Shown in pieces: positions 26,898-35,646 of a stretch of DNA of 64,000 bases. The notes under the pieces are model-generated. The model worked only from the letters and a program-made list of their open reading frames with translations, was not told the DNA's origin and ran no database searches. How positions within the stretch are numbered: position 1 is the first letter of the stretch; each line of letters begins with the position of its first letter. This stretch comes from Acidobacteriota bacterium (GTDB lineage Bacteria > Acidobacteriota > Blastocatellia > UBA7656): contig JBFMDH010000033.1 of NCBI GenBank assembly GCA_040754075.1, positions 19,488-83,487 on the forward strand. The letters run 5' to 3'. The translations under genes and the position numbers were made by a program.

Positions 26898-27476
26898 ATG
26901 GAAATCACGAAACAAATTTTTCCGGCAATGATGTTGACAGTGGTTTTAACCGTGATTGTCGGCGTCATCTATCCGTTGGCGGTTACAGGCGTCGCGCAAC
27001 TTTTTTTTAGGGAGAAAGCCCAGGGCAGCCTGATTGTAAAAAACGGCAAAGTCATTGGTTCGCGACTGATCGGGCAACCGTTTTCCGGTGCGGGATATTT
27101 TCATTCGCGTCCATCGGCTGCGGGCAATGGATATGATGCGGGCGCATCGGGCGGCACCAATCTTTCGTCAACAAGCGCGAAATTGCTGGATGAAAAAATC
27201 AAGCCCCTGGCGCAAAGATTAAGTGAACAAAATCACGGCAAAGCGATTCCGGTTGATCTGGTTACGTCATCGGCTTCGGGACTCGACCCGCATATCACAC
27301 CCGCAGCGGCAGAATTTCAAGTGCCGCGAGTTGCTCGCGAACGCGGCATAAGCGAAAGCGAAATTCGCAAACTGGTTCTATCCTATACTGAACATCGCAC
27401 CTTCGGACTGTTAGGCGAACCCCGCGTCAATGTACTGCTACTGAATCTCGCGCTCGATGATTTAAGCAAACGATGA
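26898..27476 (+). CDS. kdpC: K+-transporting ATPase subunit C
   Basis: KdpC, 192 residues long, has the single N-terminal transmembrane helix (about 8-33). The conserved segments follow: GSRLIGQPFSGAGYFHSRPSAAG, SGGTNLSSTSAKL, VDLVTSSASGLDPHITPAAA and the C-terminal GEPRVNVLLLNLALD. It is thought to help ATP binding to KdpB. The frame extends 15 codons upstream, but GAGG in front of the ATG at 26898 and family alignment favour this start. Its stop overlaps the start of the next gene by 4 bases (ATGA). Confidence 0.96.
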   Translation: MEITKQIFPAMMLTVVLTVIVGVIYPLAVTGVAQLFFREKAQGSLIVKNGKVIGSRLIGQPFSGAGYFHSRPSAAGNGYDAGASGGTNLSSTSAKLLDEKIKPLAQRLSEQNHGKAIPVDLVTSSASGLDPHITPAAAEFQVPRVARERGISESEIRKLVLSYTEHRTFGLLGEPRVNVLLLNLALDDLSKR

Positions 27477-29350
27477 AGCGGCTCAAACAAAAACTGATTT
27501 CCAGCTACGGACTGCTGATTGCGCTGATTTTAGCGGTAAGCGTGTGGGGAATTTATCATCTGGTCAGTCTGGGGCGGGCAATCGATGTCATCCTGGTAAA
27601 TAATTATAAAAGCATTATCGCGGCTGAACGTATGAAAGATGCCCTCGAACGTCTGGATTCGTCGGCGCTTTTCGCCATTTCCGGGCAGACCGCTAAAGCA
27701 CAAAATCAATTTGCTGAAAATGTCAGTAAATTTGCTGATGAATTGCGGGTTGCTGCAAGCAATATCACCGAAAAGGATGAAGATAAAATCATTGCCGATA
27801 TCGAAAGGCAATTTTCGAGCTATCGTCAGACGATTGAAACATTCATCGGCAGCGAGGTGGCGGAGGCGAAAAATGACCAAACCTCATCGACAAAATCGGG
27901 AAAATATTTCGCGCAACTGGAGCCGGATTTCGTGGCGCTCAGAAACCGCCTCGATGATTTGTTAAAGCTCAATCAACAAGCCATGCTGGCGGCAAACGAG
28001 CGGGCGATTTCGCGGTCATGGGAAGCCGAAGTTTCGATGGCAATGCTCGCCCTGGTTGCTTTAATTGCCGCTTTAGCGTTTGCCTGGCGATTCACCAATT
28101 ATGTGGTTGAACCGATCAACGTGTTGACCGCCAAAGCCAAGCTCATCGGTGAAGGCGATTTCGAGCAACACATCAGCATCACCTCAAAAGATGAAATCGG
28201 CGAACTTGCCACCGAGTTTAACCGCATGGCGGTGCGCTTGCGCGACCTCAGACAGTCCGAACAATGGCAGTTATTGCTCGAAAAGAAAAAATCCGATGCA
28301 GTTCTGGATTCCATTTATGAACCGGTGATTGTCACCGACGCGCAAGGGCATGTCACGCAAATCAACAAATCGGCAAGGGATTTTTTCTTACGCGCCCAGG
28401 ATAACGAAGCCGGTGATATTGATTACTCATTGTCGCGATTTAGCGCCGGTGAATTGATTCTCAAAGCCGTGCGTGATGCCATGTCTTTGCAAAAACCGGT
28501 TGCCCAGGAAGGCGACGCCGCGATTGTGCCGGTAAAAATCGGCGCTCACGAACGCAGCTATCGACTGCGCACCACGCCTGTGCGCGACGGCGATGGGCGG
28601 TTGATTGGCGCGGTAACCCTGCTTGAAGACATCACGGAAATGCGCGAAGTTGATCGCCTGAAAACCGATTTTATCGCTATCGCTTCAAACAAACTGCGCG
28701 ACCCGCTCAGGGCTTTGCAACTGGCGCTGCATGCAGTGATTCAAGGTTACACCGGCGAATTGAACGCTCAACAAGCCGCTATGCTCACAGACGCCCGCGA
28801 CCAATCCGAACGCCTGAGAGAAATCATTGATGACTTACTGGAACTTTCAAAAATCGAATCGGGAACCCGCAAACTGTCAATGGAACGATTGCGACCGATA
28901 GACATCACCCGCCCGGTCATTGAACATTTTCAAAGCGCCGCGGATGCCAAACGGATAAAATTAATCGCGGATGTTGCCCCCGATTTAGCCTGGGTAGTCG
29001 CTGATGGTGAAGCATTGCGCCGGATTTTTGATAATCTCTTATCGAATGCCATTCGCCATACGCCGATGGGCGGCGAAATTAAAATCGAAGCCAAAGAGCG
29101 TGTAGACCGCGTGATGTTTGCCATAAGCGACACCGGCGAAGGCATCCCGGAAGATGAGTTACCAACATTGTTCAATCGTTTTGCGCAGGTTAAAAAAACC
29201 ACCAGCGGCGGCACGGGACTCGGACTCGCGCTGACCAAACAATTAGTGGAAGCGCAAAGCGGACAGATTGCCGTCAGCAGTCGTGTGGGCGAAGGCACAA
29301 CCTTTACCTTTACGTTGCCCATCGGCGGTTATTCGAGCGCCCGAAATTAA
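27473..29350 (+). CDS. HAMP/PAS histidine-kinase-like protein lacking the phospho-acceptor His
   Basis: The 625-residue inner-membrane protein has TM1 (about 11-32), an extracytoplasmic helical sensor region, TM2 (about 187-207), HAMP (about 208-262), PAS (about 270-385), a HisKA-like helix pair (about 390-460) and a HATPase_c domain (about 500-620). The ATP-binding boxes look intact (NLLSNAIRHTP, DTGEGIPEDEL, GGTGLGLALTK). The H-box reads FIAIASNKLRDPLRAL: Asn406 replaces the phospho-acceptor His, and the adjacent Glu and Thr used in kinase/phosphatase chemistry are also changed. It overlaps kdpC by 4 bases and the KdpD-like gene by one base. I infer a non-phosphorylating partner in potassium signalling. 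Confidence 0.9.
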   Translation: MKRLKQKLISSYGLLIALILAVSVWGIYHLVSLGRAIDVILVNNYKSIIAAERMKDALERLDSSALFAISGQTAKAQNQFAENVSKFADELRVAASNITEKDEDKIIADIERQFSSYRQTIETFIGSEVAEAKNDQTSSTKSGKYFAQLEPDFVALRNRLDDLLKLNQQAMLAANERAISRSWEAEVSMAMLALVALIAALAFAWRFTNYVVEPINVLTAKAKLIGEGDFEQHISITSKDEIGELATEFNRMAVRLRDLRQSEQWQLLLEKKKSDAVLDSIYEPVIVTDAQGHVTQINKSARDFFLRAQDNEAGDIDYSLSRFSAGELILKAVRDAMSLQKPVAQEGDAAIVPVKIGAHERSYRLRTTPVRDGDGRLIGAVTLLEDITEMREVDRLKTDFIAIASNKLRDPLRALQLALHAVIQGYTGELNAQQAAMLTDARDQSERLREIIDDLLELSKIESGTRKLSMERLRPIDITRPVIEHFQSAADAKRIKLIADVAPDLAWVVADGEALRRIFDNLLSNAIRHTPMGGEIKIEAKERVDRVMFAISDTGEGIPEDELPTLFNRFAQVKKTTSGGTGLGLALTKQLVEAQSGQIAVSSRVGEGTTFTFTLPIGGYSSARN

Positions 29351-30489
29351 TGCCTGATCAATCCAACAATCGACCTACTGCCGAAGCCTTGCTTGCGAAA
29401 TTAAACCAATCGCAACACGCGCGCTTGCGTGTATACATCGGCGCAGCGCCGGGTGTCGGCAAAACTTATCAAATGCTTGAAGACGCCCACCTGCTCAAGC
29501 GTCAGGGATTTGATGTGGTCATCGGATTGGTTGAAACCTATGGTCGCCGCGATACCGAAGCGAAAATCGCTGACCTTGAAAGCATTCCGCGAAAACGCAT
29601 TGAATATCGCGGCGTCATCATCGAAGAGATGAATCTTGAAGCCATCCTCGAACGCAAACCGGAAATCTGTCTGGTGGATGAACTGGCGCACACCAATGCC
29701 CCCGGCTCGAAAAATTATAAACGTTATGAAGATGTATTGGATTTACTTGATGCAGGCATTCATGTGATGACCGCCGTGAATGTTCAGCATCTGGAAACCT
29801 TGAATGATGCGGTGGCGCGGTCATCGGGCGTGCGGGTGCGCGAAACCGTGCCCGATAGTTTTCTCAAACGCGCTGATGAAGTGGTGAATGTCGATGTCAC
29901 GATTGACGAACTGCGAACCCGTATTAAACAGGGCAAGGTCTATAAACCGGAAAAGATTGAACAATCACTCACCAATTTTTTTCGCAAAGGCAATCTGTCG
30001 ACCTTGCGCGAACTTGCTTTGAGAACCGTCGCCGAAGATGTGGCGTCAAAATCCGCGCAGTATCGCGAACGGGAAGGCTTGGAGCCTGCGCCGATTCCCG
30101 AAAAGGTGATGGTCTGTATGTCATCCGGCGCAACCGCAAAAAAATTACTCAGAGCCGGAGCGCGCATCGCCGGGCGTATAGGCGCGGTCTGGTACGCGGT
30201 CTATGTGGAAACCCCAAAAGAAAATCCTTCTGCTAACTCTCCCGAACTGGCGCAACAGATTGCCGAAAATCTGGCTTTTGCCGAAAGCCTGGGCGCAACC
30301 GTAGTGAAATTAAAAGCGCGGCGCGTCGCCGATGGTCTCATCGAATTCGCCAAACGCGAAGGCATCACCCATGTGATTTTCGGGCAATCGGCGCGGTCGC
30401 GTTGGGAAATTCTGCTGCACGGTTCGGTACTGAATCGGTTTCTTGCCGAGGTCAAAGATGCGGCTGTGCAAATCATTCCCGCCGATTAG
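29350..30489 (+). CDS. Stand-alone KdpD N-terminal sensor (KdpD + Usp domains)
   Basis: The 379 residues correspond to the cytoplasmic N-terminal half of KdpD only. Walker A GAAPGVGKTY is at 31-40, followed by the KdpD signature GLVETYGRRDTEA and CLVDELAHTNAPGSKNYKRYEDV. A universal-stress-protein fold occupies about 248-376. In E. coli this half binds ATP and sets the kinase/phosphatase balance; here it is a separate cytosolic protein ending cleanly after Usp. The start codon overlaps the upstream stop (TAATG). The membrane and kinase half is the next gene, 140 bases on in another frame. Confidence 0.93.
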   Translation: MPDQSNNRPTAEALLAKLNQSQHARLRVYIGAAPGVGKTYQMLEDAHLLKRQGFDVVIGLVETYGRRDTEAKIADLESIPRKRIEYRGVIIEEMNLEAILERKPEICLVDELAHTNAPGSKNYKRYEDVLDLLDAGIHVMTAVNVQHLETLNDAVARSSGVRVRETVPDSFLKRADEVVNVDVTIDELRTRIKQGKVYKPEKIEQSLTNFFRKGNLSTLRELALRTVAEDVASKSAQYREREGLEPAPIPEKVMVCMSSGATAKKLLRAGARIAGRIGAVWYAVYVETPKENPSANSPELAQQIAENLAFAESLGATVVKLKARRVADGLIEFAKREGITHVIFGQSARSRWEILLHGSVLNRFLAEVKDAAVQIIPAD

Positions 30490-30518
30490 CATTATTTGTG
30501 ATTGTCATACGCCGAGGG

Positions 30519-30570
30519 GTTGAGCAAGCGCGAGGATGCAATCATCAACCGGCGTTCGATTTTGCTCAAC
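30519..30570. repeat. Inverted repeat with GTTGAGCAA arms between the KdpD halves
   Basis: GTTGAGCAA (30519-30527) and TTGCTCAAC (30562-30570) form a 9-bp stem with a 34-base loop in the 140-base gap between the stand-alone KdpD sensor and the downstream kinase. The arm GTTGAGCAAGC is shared with the palindrome at 40529-40563, so this looks like a remnant of the same repeat family. Confidence 0.55.
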
Positions 30571-30629
30571 GCCCTGAGCCAGCATTGGCAATCCTTTGCT
30601 TTGGTCTGTATCTTTCAAGCAATGCGTTT

Positions 30630-32189
30630 ATGAACAAAGCGGCAGTGCAAAATTTTTTGGGATACACCTCGGCGGTACTGAGTGTGGCAGCGGTGACGGC
30701 TTTTTACCGGCTGGTGATTGTCGATGTCAATCACACGACGGTGGCGCTCAGTTTCCTGCTGGTGGTTTTGTTGGTCGCCTCTTTTCATAAACTCAAATCG
30801 GCAATTTTTACCGCGATTACGGCAATCTTCTGTTTCAACTTTTTCTTTCTGCCGCCTTTTGGGACGCTGACCATTGAAGACCCGCAAAACTGGGTGGCGC
30901 TCTTTGCGTTTCTGATAACCGCCATCATTGCCAGTCAACTGTCAGCGATTGCCCGCCAGCGGGCGCGTGAAGCCGAGCGCCGTCGCGAAGAACTGTTCAA
31001 GTTGTATCAACTCAGTCAATCCATCATCATCACGCCTGACTCGAAAGCGGTTATGCCTTCGCTGGTTCGACAAATCGTTACCGAATTCGATGTTTCGTTT
31101 TGCACCTTGTTTATTAAATCGGAAGACGGCGACTGGCATCAGTTGAATGTCGCCACCAGAAGTGAGTATGGGCGATTCATTGAACCGAATGCTTCAATCC
31201 TGGATGAAAGTTTTGCAAGCGGTGAAATCATCGAAGCGGATTTACCGGAAAAACGTCGGCAGGATTTGCAGTCACAACATATTTACTATGCGCCTTTAAA
31301 AATCGGCGTCAAATCCATCGGCGTGATGGTGGTTACGGTATCAACGCTGGAGCGCGGAACCATCGAAGCCATCGCCGGACTCGTGGCGCTGGCGATGGAA
31401 CGCACGGCGATGCTCAAGGAGTTGAGTTATACGGAAGCCCTCAAACAAAGCGATGAATTAAAATCGGCGTTGCTGGCTTCCGTTTCACATGATTTACGCA
31501 CGCCGCTCACCTCGATGCGCGCGGCAATCGATAACCTTTTGCAAAAAGATGTTGAGTGGGATAAAGAGGCGCTCAGCGAATTTCATTTGATTATCAGTGA
31601 AGATGTGCAAAGGCTCACGCGGTTGGTGCAGAATTTACTGGAGATGGCGCGCATCGAAGCGGGCGAGTTACATCTTGCAAAAGAGTGGGCAGCGGTTGCA
31701 GAAATTATCAGCAATACGGTTGAGCGATGCGCCGATGCGACCCGCAATCACAAAATCGTTGTCGATGCCGATGAATTTTTACCGTTTGTCAAAGTTGACT
31801 CGCTGTTACTCACACAGGCTTTGAGTTATGTGGTTGAAAACGCCGCCAAGTATTCGCCAACCGACCGTGTCATCACCATTCGCGCGCGTGTAGGCAAAGA
31901 CCGACTTAGCCTCAGCGTCGAAGATAAGGGCGAAGGAATCAGTGCTGAAGAGATTGCCCATATTTTTGACAGGTTTTATCGCAGCGCCTCAAAAAGCGTC
32001 CAGCAAAGAAGTGGGACGGGAATGGGACTCAGTATCGCTCGCGGTATCATAGAGGCGCACGGCGGCAGAATTTCCGTTGAAAGCGAATTGGGGCGCGGCT
32101 CAACCTTCACCTTTGAAATTCCCACGGCAACCAAATCGGTTGCGGCAATGCGAATCGAACAGGAGAACAACGAGGCAGTTTATGAATGA
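30630..32189 (+). CDS. KdpD C-terminal half: DUF4118/GAF sensor histidine kinase
   Basis: From the ATG at 30630 the protein has 519 residues. Four closely spaced transmembrane helices of the KdpD/DUF4118 type (about 10-105) are followed by a GAF domain (about 125-270), HisKA with an intact SVSHDLRTPLTSMRA (His287) and a HATPase_c domain (YVVENAAKYSP, DKGEGISAEEI, RSGTGMGLSIARG). This is the catalytic half of KdpD, so it should phosphorylate KdpE. No strong ribosome site precedes the ATG; the frame is open further upstream, but that part overlaps the previous gene and is low-complexity. The 3' end overlaps kdpE by 8 bases. Confidence 0.88.
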   Translation: MNKAAVQNFLGYTSAVLSVAAVTAFYRLVIVDVNHTTVALSFLLVVLLVASFHKLKSAIFTAITAIFCFNFFFLPPFGTLTIEDPQNWVALFAFLITAIIASQLSAIARQRAREAERRREELFKLYQLSQSIIITPDSKAVMPSLVRQIVTEFDVSFCTLFIKSEDGDWHQLNVATRSEYGRFIEPNASILDESFASGEIIEADLPEKRRQDLQSQHIYYAPLKIGVKSIGVMVVTVSTLERGTIEAIAGLVALAMERTAMLKELSYTEALKQSDELKSALLASVSHDLRTPLTSMRAAIDNLLQKDVEWDKEALSEFHLIISEDVQRLTRLVQNLLEMARIEAGELHLAKEWAAVAEIISNTVERCADATRNHKIVVDADEFLPFVKVDSLLLTQALSYVVENAAKYSPTDRVITIRARVGKDRLSLSVEDKGEGISAEEIAHIFDRFYRSASKSVQQRSGTGMGLSIARGIIEAHGGRISVESELGRGSTFTFEIPTATKSVAAMRIEQENNEAVYE

Positions 32190-32892
32190 ACAGTCGAAAT
32201 CCAAAAAGCCGGTCATTCTGGTGGTTGATGATGAATTGCAAATCCTGCGCGTGATGCGCGCCAGTCTGCCGGCGCGAGGTTATGAAATTCGCACTGCACA
32301 GGGCGGCAAAGAAGCGCTCGATGAAATGCACAAACAGATGCCCGATTTGCTTATCCTTGATTTGATGATGCCGGACATGAACGGACTTGAGGTCTGTCGC
32401 CGGGTGCGCGAATTTTCCGAAGTGCCCATCATCGTGCTCTCTGCAAAAGGCGAAGAACGCAACAAAGTCGCGGCGCTCGATGCGGGCGCCGATGATTATG
32501 TGACGAAACCATTTGGCATGGAAGAACTATTGGCGCGTGTGCGCGCCATTTTGCGGCGGCAACATATCGCCGAAGCGCAGACTTCGGTTATCACGGTCGG
32601 TGATGTGTCGATTGACATTGACGAACGTCGGGTTACGGTTGCCGGGCAGGAAATCAAACTGACCCCCAAAGAATTCGATGTGCTCAAGTACCTGTTGACC
32701 AATGCGGGCAAAGTCGTCACCCACAGAGCCTTGCTGCAAGCCGTCTGGGGTTCGGAATCATCGGAACAGACGGAATACCTGCGCGTCTTCATCAATCAAT
32801 TGCGCCGTAAAATCGAACCCGACACCCAACATCCGCGCTATATCATCACCGAACCGTGGGTTGGTTATCGCTTCACGCTTCACGAAGCTTAA
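32182..32892 (+). CDS. kdpE: KdpE-type OmpR-family response regulator
   Basis: The 236-residue regulator has a receiver domain (VVDDE near 15, phosphorylatable Asp60 in LLILDLMMPDMNG, Lys in YVTKPFGMEEL near 111). A winged-helix OmpR-type DNA-binding domain follows (LTPKEFDVLKYLLTNAGKVV, EYLRVFINQLRRKIEPD, GVGYRF-like WVGYRF). It is identified as KdpE by position directly after the KdpD kinase half, with which it overlaps by 8 bases. GAGG precedes the ATG. The predicted target is the 11-bp repeat array at 21258-21312. Confidence 0.93.
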   Translation: MNEQSKSKKPVILVVDDELQILRVMRASLPARGYEIRTAQGGKEALDEMHKQMPDLLILDLMMPDMNGLEVCRRVREFSEVPIIVLSAKGEERNKVAALDAGADDYVTKPFGMEELLARVRAILRRQHIAEAQTSVITVGDVSIDIDERRVTVAGQEIKLTPKEFDVLKYLLTNAGKVVTHRALLQAVWGSESSEQTEYLRVFINQLRRKIEPDTQHPRYIITEPWVGYRFTLHEA

Positions 32893-33004
32893 TTGTCACC
32901 CGACATGGGTGCGATGTTAGTTGTTATTGGCATTCCATATTTTTTTCGCTACGCTTTGCCTGTAAAATAAAAACCGATAACTCATGACTAAGGACAAATA
33001 ACCA

Positions 33005-34228
33005 ATGACTTCTACAAACCCGGAACTATCGAACCATCTCACCGCCACAATGAAAAAAATTATTTCCAACAAAGCCGATTTGTTTACCGAATCGGTCATC
33101 CGCGAGATGACCCGGCAGGCAAACCTTTACGGCGCTATTAATTTGTCGCAGGGCTTCCCGGATTTCGCGGCTCCGGCGGAAATCAAACAGGCAGCCTGTG
33201 ATGCTATCAATGCGGACATCAATCAATATGCGATTACCTGGGGGGCAAAAAATTTCCGCGACGCGATTGTCGAAAAATCCAAATGGTATTTAGGTCTCGA
33301 CGTAGACCCGGAACGCGAAATCACCGTGACCTGCGGTTCAACCGAAGCGATGATGGCAGCAATGATGGCTATCACCAATCCCGGCGATGAAGTGATTGTC
33401 TTTGAACCATTCTATGAAAATTATGGACCGGATGCGATTTTATCGAGCGCCACGCCGCGTTATGTGACGATGTATGCGCCCGACTGGTCTTTCGATAAAG
33501 CGGAACTCGAAGCGGCATTTAACAACCATACAAAAGCCATCATCATCAACACGCCGAATAATCCGACCGGAAAAATTTTCAGTCGCGAAGAGATGGAATT
33601 CATCGCCAGCCTCTGCCAAAAATGGAATGTCATCGCTATCACTGATGAAATCTACGAGCACATTTTATTCAACGGCAAACAGCACATCGCTATGGCAAAG
33701 ATTGATGGGATGCAAGACCGCACGATAACCATCAACGGTTTATCGAAAACCTATAGCGTCACCGGCTGGCGCGTTGGTTACGCGATTGCGCGCCCCGATA
33801 TTACGCAGGCGATTCGCAAAGTGCATGACTTTTTAACCGTTGGCGCGGCGGCACCGCTTCAGGAAGCGGGCGCAGTAGCCCTCAGACTTCCCAATTCTTA
33901 TTATGAAAAATTGCAAGCTGTGTACACCGAAAAACGTGAGCAGGTTTTGCAAGTCTTAAAAGATGTCGGTTTCAAATGTTACGACCCGGACGGCGCTTAT
34001 TACATCATGACTGACATCAGCGCCTTCGGTTACGACAACGATGTGGAGTTCGCGAAATTCATGGTGAAAGAAATCGGTGTGGCGGTCGTCCCCGGCAGCA
34101 GTTTCTATCACGACCCGCAACTTGGCGCGCATCAGGTGCGCTTTACCTTTTGCAAAAAAGACGAAACCCTGGCGGCAGCCGAAGCGCGGTTGCAGAAATT
34201 GAAAGCCTTTGCGAAAAACGCAGGGTAG
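33005..34228 (+). CDS. PLP-dependent class I aminotransferase
   Basis: A fold-type I transaminase, 407 residues long. Visible landmarks are GSTEAMMAAMMA (cofactor phosphate region), NTPNNPTG (about 180-187), ITDEIYEHI with the PLP-pyridine Asp, and NGLSKTYSVTGWRVGYA with the Schiff-base lysine near 247. A C-terminal VRFTFCKKDETL arginine binds the substrate carboxylate. Among family members the sequence looks closest to kynurenine/methionine/glutamine aminotransferases, but aspartate-type activity cannot be excluded. An internal ATG at 33050 (MKKIISNK) may be the true start, since the first 15 residues are unusual. It is not part of the kdp operon; about 110 bases separate them. Confidence 0.88.
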   Translation: MTSTNPELSNHLTATMKKIISNKADLFTESVIREMTRQANLYGAINLSQGFPDFAAPAEIKQAACDAINADINQYAITWGAKNFRDAIVEKSKWYLGLDVDPEREITVTCGSTEAMMAAMMAITNPGDEVIVFEPFYENYGPDAILSSATPRYVTMYAPDWSFDKAELEAAFNNHTKAIIINTPNNPTGKIFSREEMEFIASLCQKWNVIAITDEIYEHILFNGKQHIAMAKIDGMQDRTITINGLSKTYSVTGWRVGYAIARPDITQAIRKVHDFLTVGAAAPLQEAGAVALRLPNSYYEKLQAVYTEKREQVLQVLKDVGFKCYDPDGAYYIMTDISAFGYDNDVEFAKFMVKEIGVAVVPGSSFYHDPQLGAHQVRFTFCKKDETLAAAEARLQKLKAFAKNAG

Positions 34229-34274
34229 CAGGTAGCAGGGATTATTCAAATGAGGAGCTAAACACGCTTTGCGA

Positions 34275-34345
34275 CCTCTGCAATCATTTCCTGATTTCGG
34301 GTTCACATTCCAACCTCGAAACATTCAAGAAAGTGATTGCAGAGG
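34275..34345. terminator. Long-loop hairpin between convergent genes
   Basis: CCTCTGCAATCA (34275-34286) and TGATTGCAGAGG (34334-34345) are perfect 12-base complements with a 47-base loop. The hairpin lies between the aminotransferase and the convergent DUF2911 gene. Just upstream is a small GTAGCAG heptamer pair (about 34224-34240). Its role as terminator is uncertain because the loop is long. Confidence 0.4.
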
Positions 34346-34361
34346 TTATATGGTTTTGCAG

Positions 34362-34853
34362 TTAAGCTTTTTTGAATTCGGTGGAAAGTGTAAAGGTTCC
34401 CCAATGCAGCAGGAACTTGCCGTCTTTGCCTTTGGCAGTCAGTGCAATCGTCAGCATTTCGGCTGACTGGTCGGATTTTTTGAAGGTCAGCGGAACTTCA
34501 ACGGGCGTTTGATTTTCAGCGGTTAAAACCAGAATCCATTTCTGGTCTTCGGCGCGTTTGGCTTGCAACACATATTTGCCTTTGGCGACCACAGTTTTGC
34601 CGAATTTCAAATCCGCATCCGCCGTCAAGGTGGTCGCCGCATTTGAACCCATACGCCAGGCAGTGCCGACCGGCAATTGTTCATTGAGCATCTTTTCAAT
34701 ATCGCGACCTTTGAGTGATGGGCGTCCGTATTCAACGGAAACTTTACCGCCGGAAAGCGCAAGCTCCGCAACGCCTCTATCACCGGTCATCTGGGCAAAA
34801 ACGGTTACTGAAACTATCGTCATCAAGGTAATAAGCGAAAAAAGCTTCTTCAT
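34362..34853 (-). CDS. DUF2911 secreted protein
   Basis: The 163-residue protein has a signal peptide (MKKLFSLITLMTIVSVTVFAQ). A DUF2911-type beta domain follows, with the typical VSVEYGRPSLKGRDI, PVGTAWRMGSNAATTL and GKYVLQAKRAEDQKW segments. DUF2911 proteins are common in Bacteroidota and Acidobacteriota; their function is unknown. AAGAGGAG lies upstream of the ATG. The gene is single and convergent with the aminotransferase. Confidence 0.88.
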   Translation of the reverse strand: MKKLFSLITLMTIVSVTVFAQMTGDRGVAELALSGGKVSVEYGRPSLKGRDIEKMLNEQLPVGTAWRMGSNAATTLTADADLKFGKTVVAKGKYVLQAKRAEDQKWILVLTAENQTPVEVPLTFKKSDQSAEMLTIALTAKGKDGKFLLHWGTFTLSTEFKKA

Positions 34854-34989
34854 TTGTTCTCCTCTTAAAATAAATTATGGTTCTGTCGCGCAGGGGTTTC
34901 GGTAAATTGCGCGAAAATCCAATCTAACTTCTCAATTCGCTTTATGCAAATCCGTAACTTCCCAAGACAATTTGTTACATTTATCCTCA

Positions 34990-35044
34990 AACTTGACCAA
35001 AACAGTCAGGATAAACTTGACTTTTTTAGTCGGGTATCTACAAT
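34990..35044 (+). promoter_or_regulatory. isc promoter with two tandem IscR-type boxes
   Basis: Two boxes of the form TTGAC(C/T)-N5-AGTC-(A/G)GG-(A/T)AT lie 24 bases apart: TTGACC at 34993-34998 with AGTC at 35004-35007, and TTGACT at 35017-35022 with AGTC at 35028-35031. The second continues GGGTAT, as in E. coli type 1 IscR sites (GACT-N5-AGTC-RRSTAT). TTGACT also serves as a -35, with TACAAT (35039-35044) as the -10 at 16-bp spacing. Holo-IscR binding would block the promoter, giving autorepression when Fe-S supply is sufficient. Confidence 0.85.
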
Positions 35045-35097
35045 TGCAGGTGGCGAATGTAAATGAACGCAAAAGCGCATCGCCGTTGTGAGGGAAT

Positions 35098-35598
35098 ATG
35101 CAGATTTCAACCAAAGGCAAATATTCGGTGAGAGCCGTTCTGGACATTGCGCAAAATTCCAAGGGCGCTCCCGTAACTTTGAAAGCTATTTCCGAACGTG
35201 AAGGCATTTCGTTGTTGTTCCTTGAACAAATTTTTCAACAACTGCGCAAAGGTGACATTGTCAACAGCATCCGTGGACCGTTTGGCGGGTACGTTTTATC
35301 GCGCGACCCGTCGGAAATTTCGGTCGGTGAAATCGTTCGTCTGGTTGAACCGCCGCTTTATTCAAATTCCTGTTTTGATAAGGATGAATCGTCGCACGAT
35401 TGCCGGATTGCCGAATCGTGCGTGAGCGGCGCAATCTGGCGACAGTTGAATGAACATATCAACAGTTTTATGGATTCCATCACGCTTGCGGATTTGGTCA
35501 ATCAACCGAAAGCCGAAGTGGTTTATCACCTCAGAATGAAATCGGACAAATTGCTTTCGGATAAGAAAAAACAGACGAAAGCCGCTGAGGTAGCTTGA
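35098..35598 (+). CDS. iscR: Rrf2-family Fe-S regulator IscR
   Basis: The 166-residue winged-helix repressor carries three cysteines for a [2Fe-2S] cluster: Cys92, Cys102 and Cys108, in SNSCFDKDESSHDCRIAESC. The helix-turn-helix is VTLKAISEREGISLLFLEQIFQQLR, followed by the wing GPFGGYVLSRDP. The first Cys-Cys spacing is nine residues instead of the five in E. coli, so cluster geometry may differ. The gene heads the isc operon 50 bases upstream of iscS, and two IscR-type boxes overlap its promoter. GAGGG precedes the ATG. Confidence 0.94.
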   Translation: MQISTKGKYSVRAVLDIAQNSKGAPVTLKAISEREGISLLFLEQIFQQLRKGDIVNSIRGPFGGYVLSRDPSEISVGEIVRLVEPPLYSNSCFDKDESSHDCRIAESCVSGAIWRQLNEHINSFMDSITLADLVNQPKAEVVYHLRMKSDKLLSDKKKQTKAAEVA

Positions 35599-35646
35599 AG
35601 AAATTTTGCTAACACGAATTTTAGTTTTGCAATTTTAGGAGAAAAA

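Noticed and set aside
30402..30629. N-terminal extension of the DUF4118 kinase overlapping the KdpD sensor gene
   Set aside because: The extra 76 residues overlap the 3' end of the previous gene in another frame and have no family similarity; the membrane domain begins just after the ATG at 30630.
29350..32189. A single kdpD broken by frameshift
   Set aside because: The upstream part ends naturally after the Usp domain, and a 140-base non-coding gap with an inverted repeat precedes a new ATG and an additional GAF-bearing kinase half. A frameshift would leave overlapping homologous frames.
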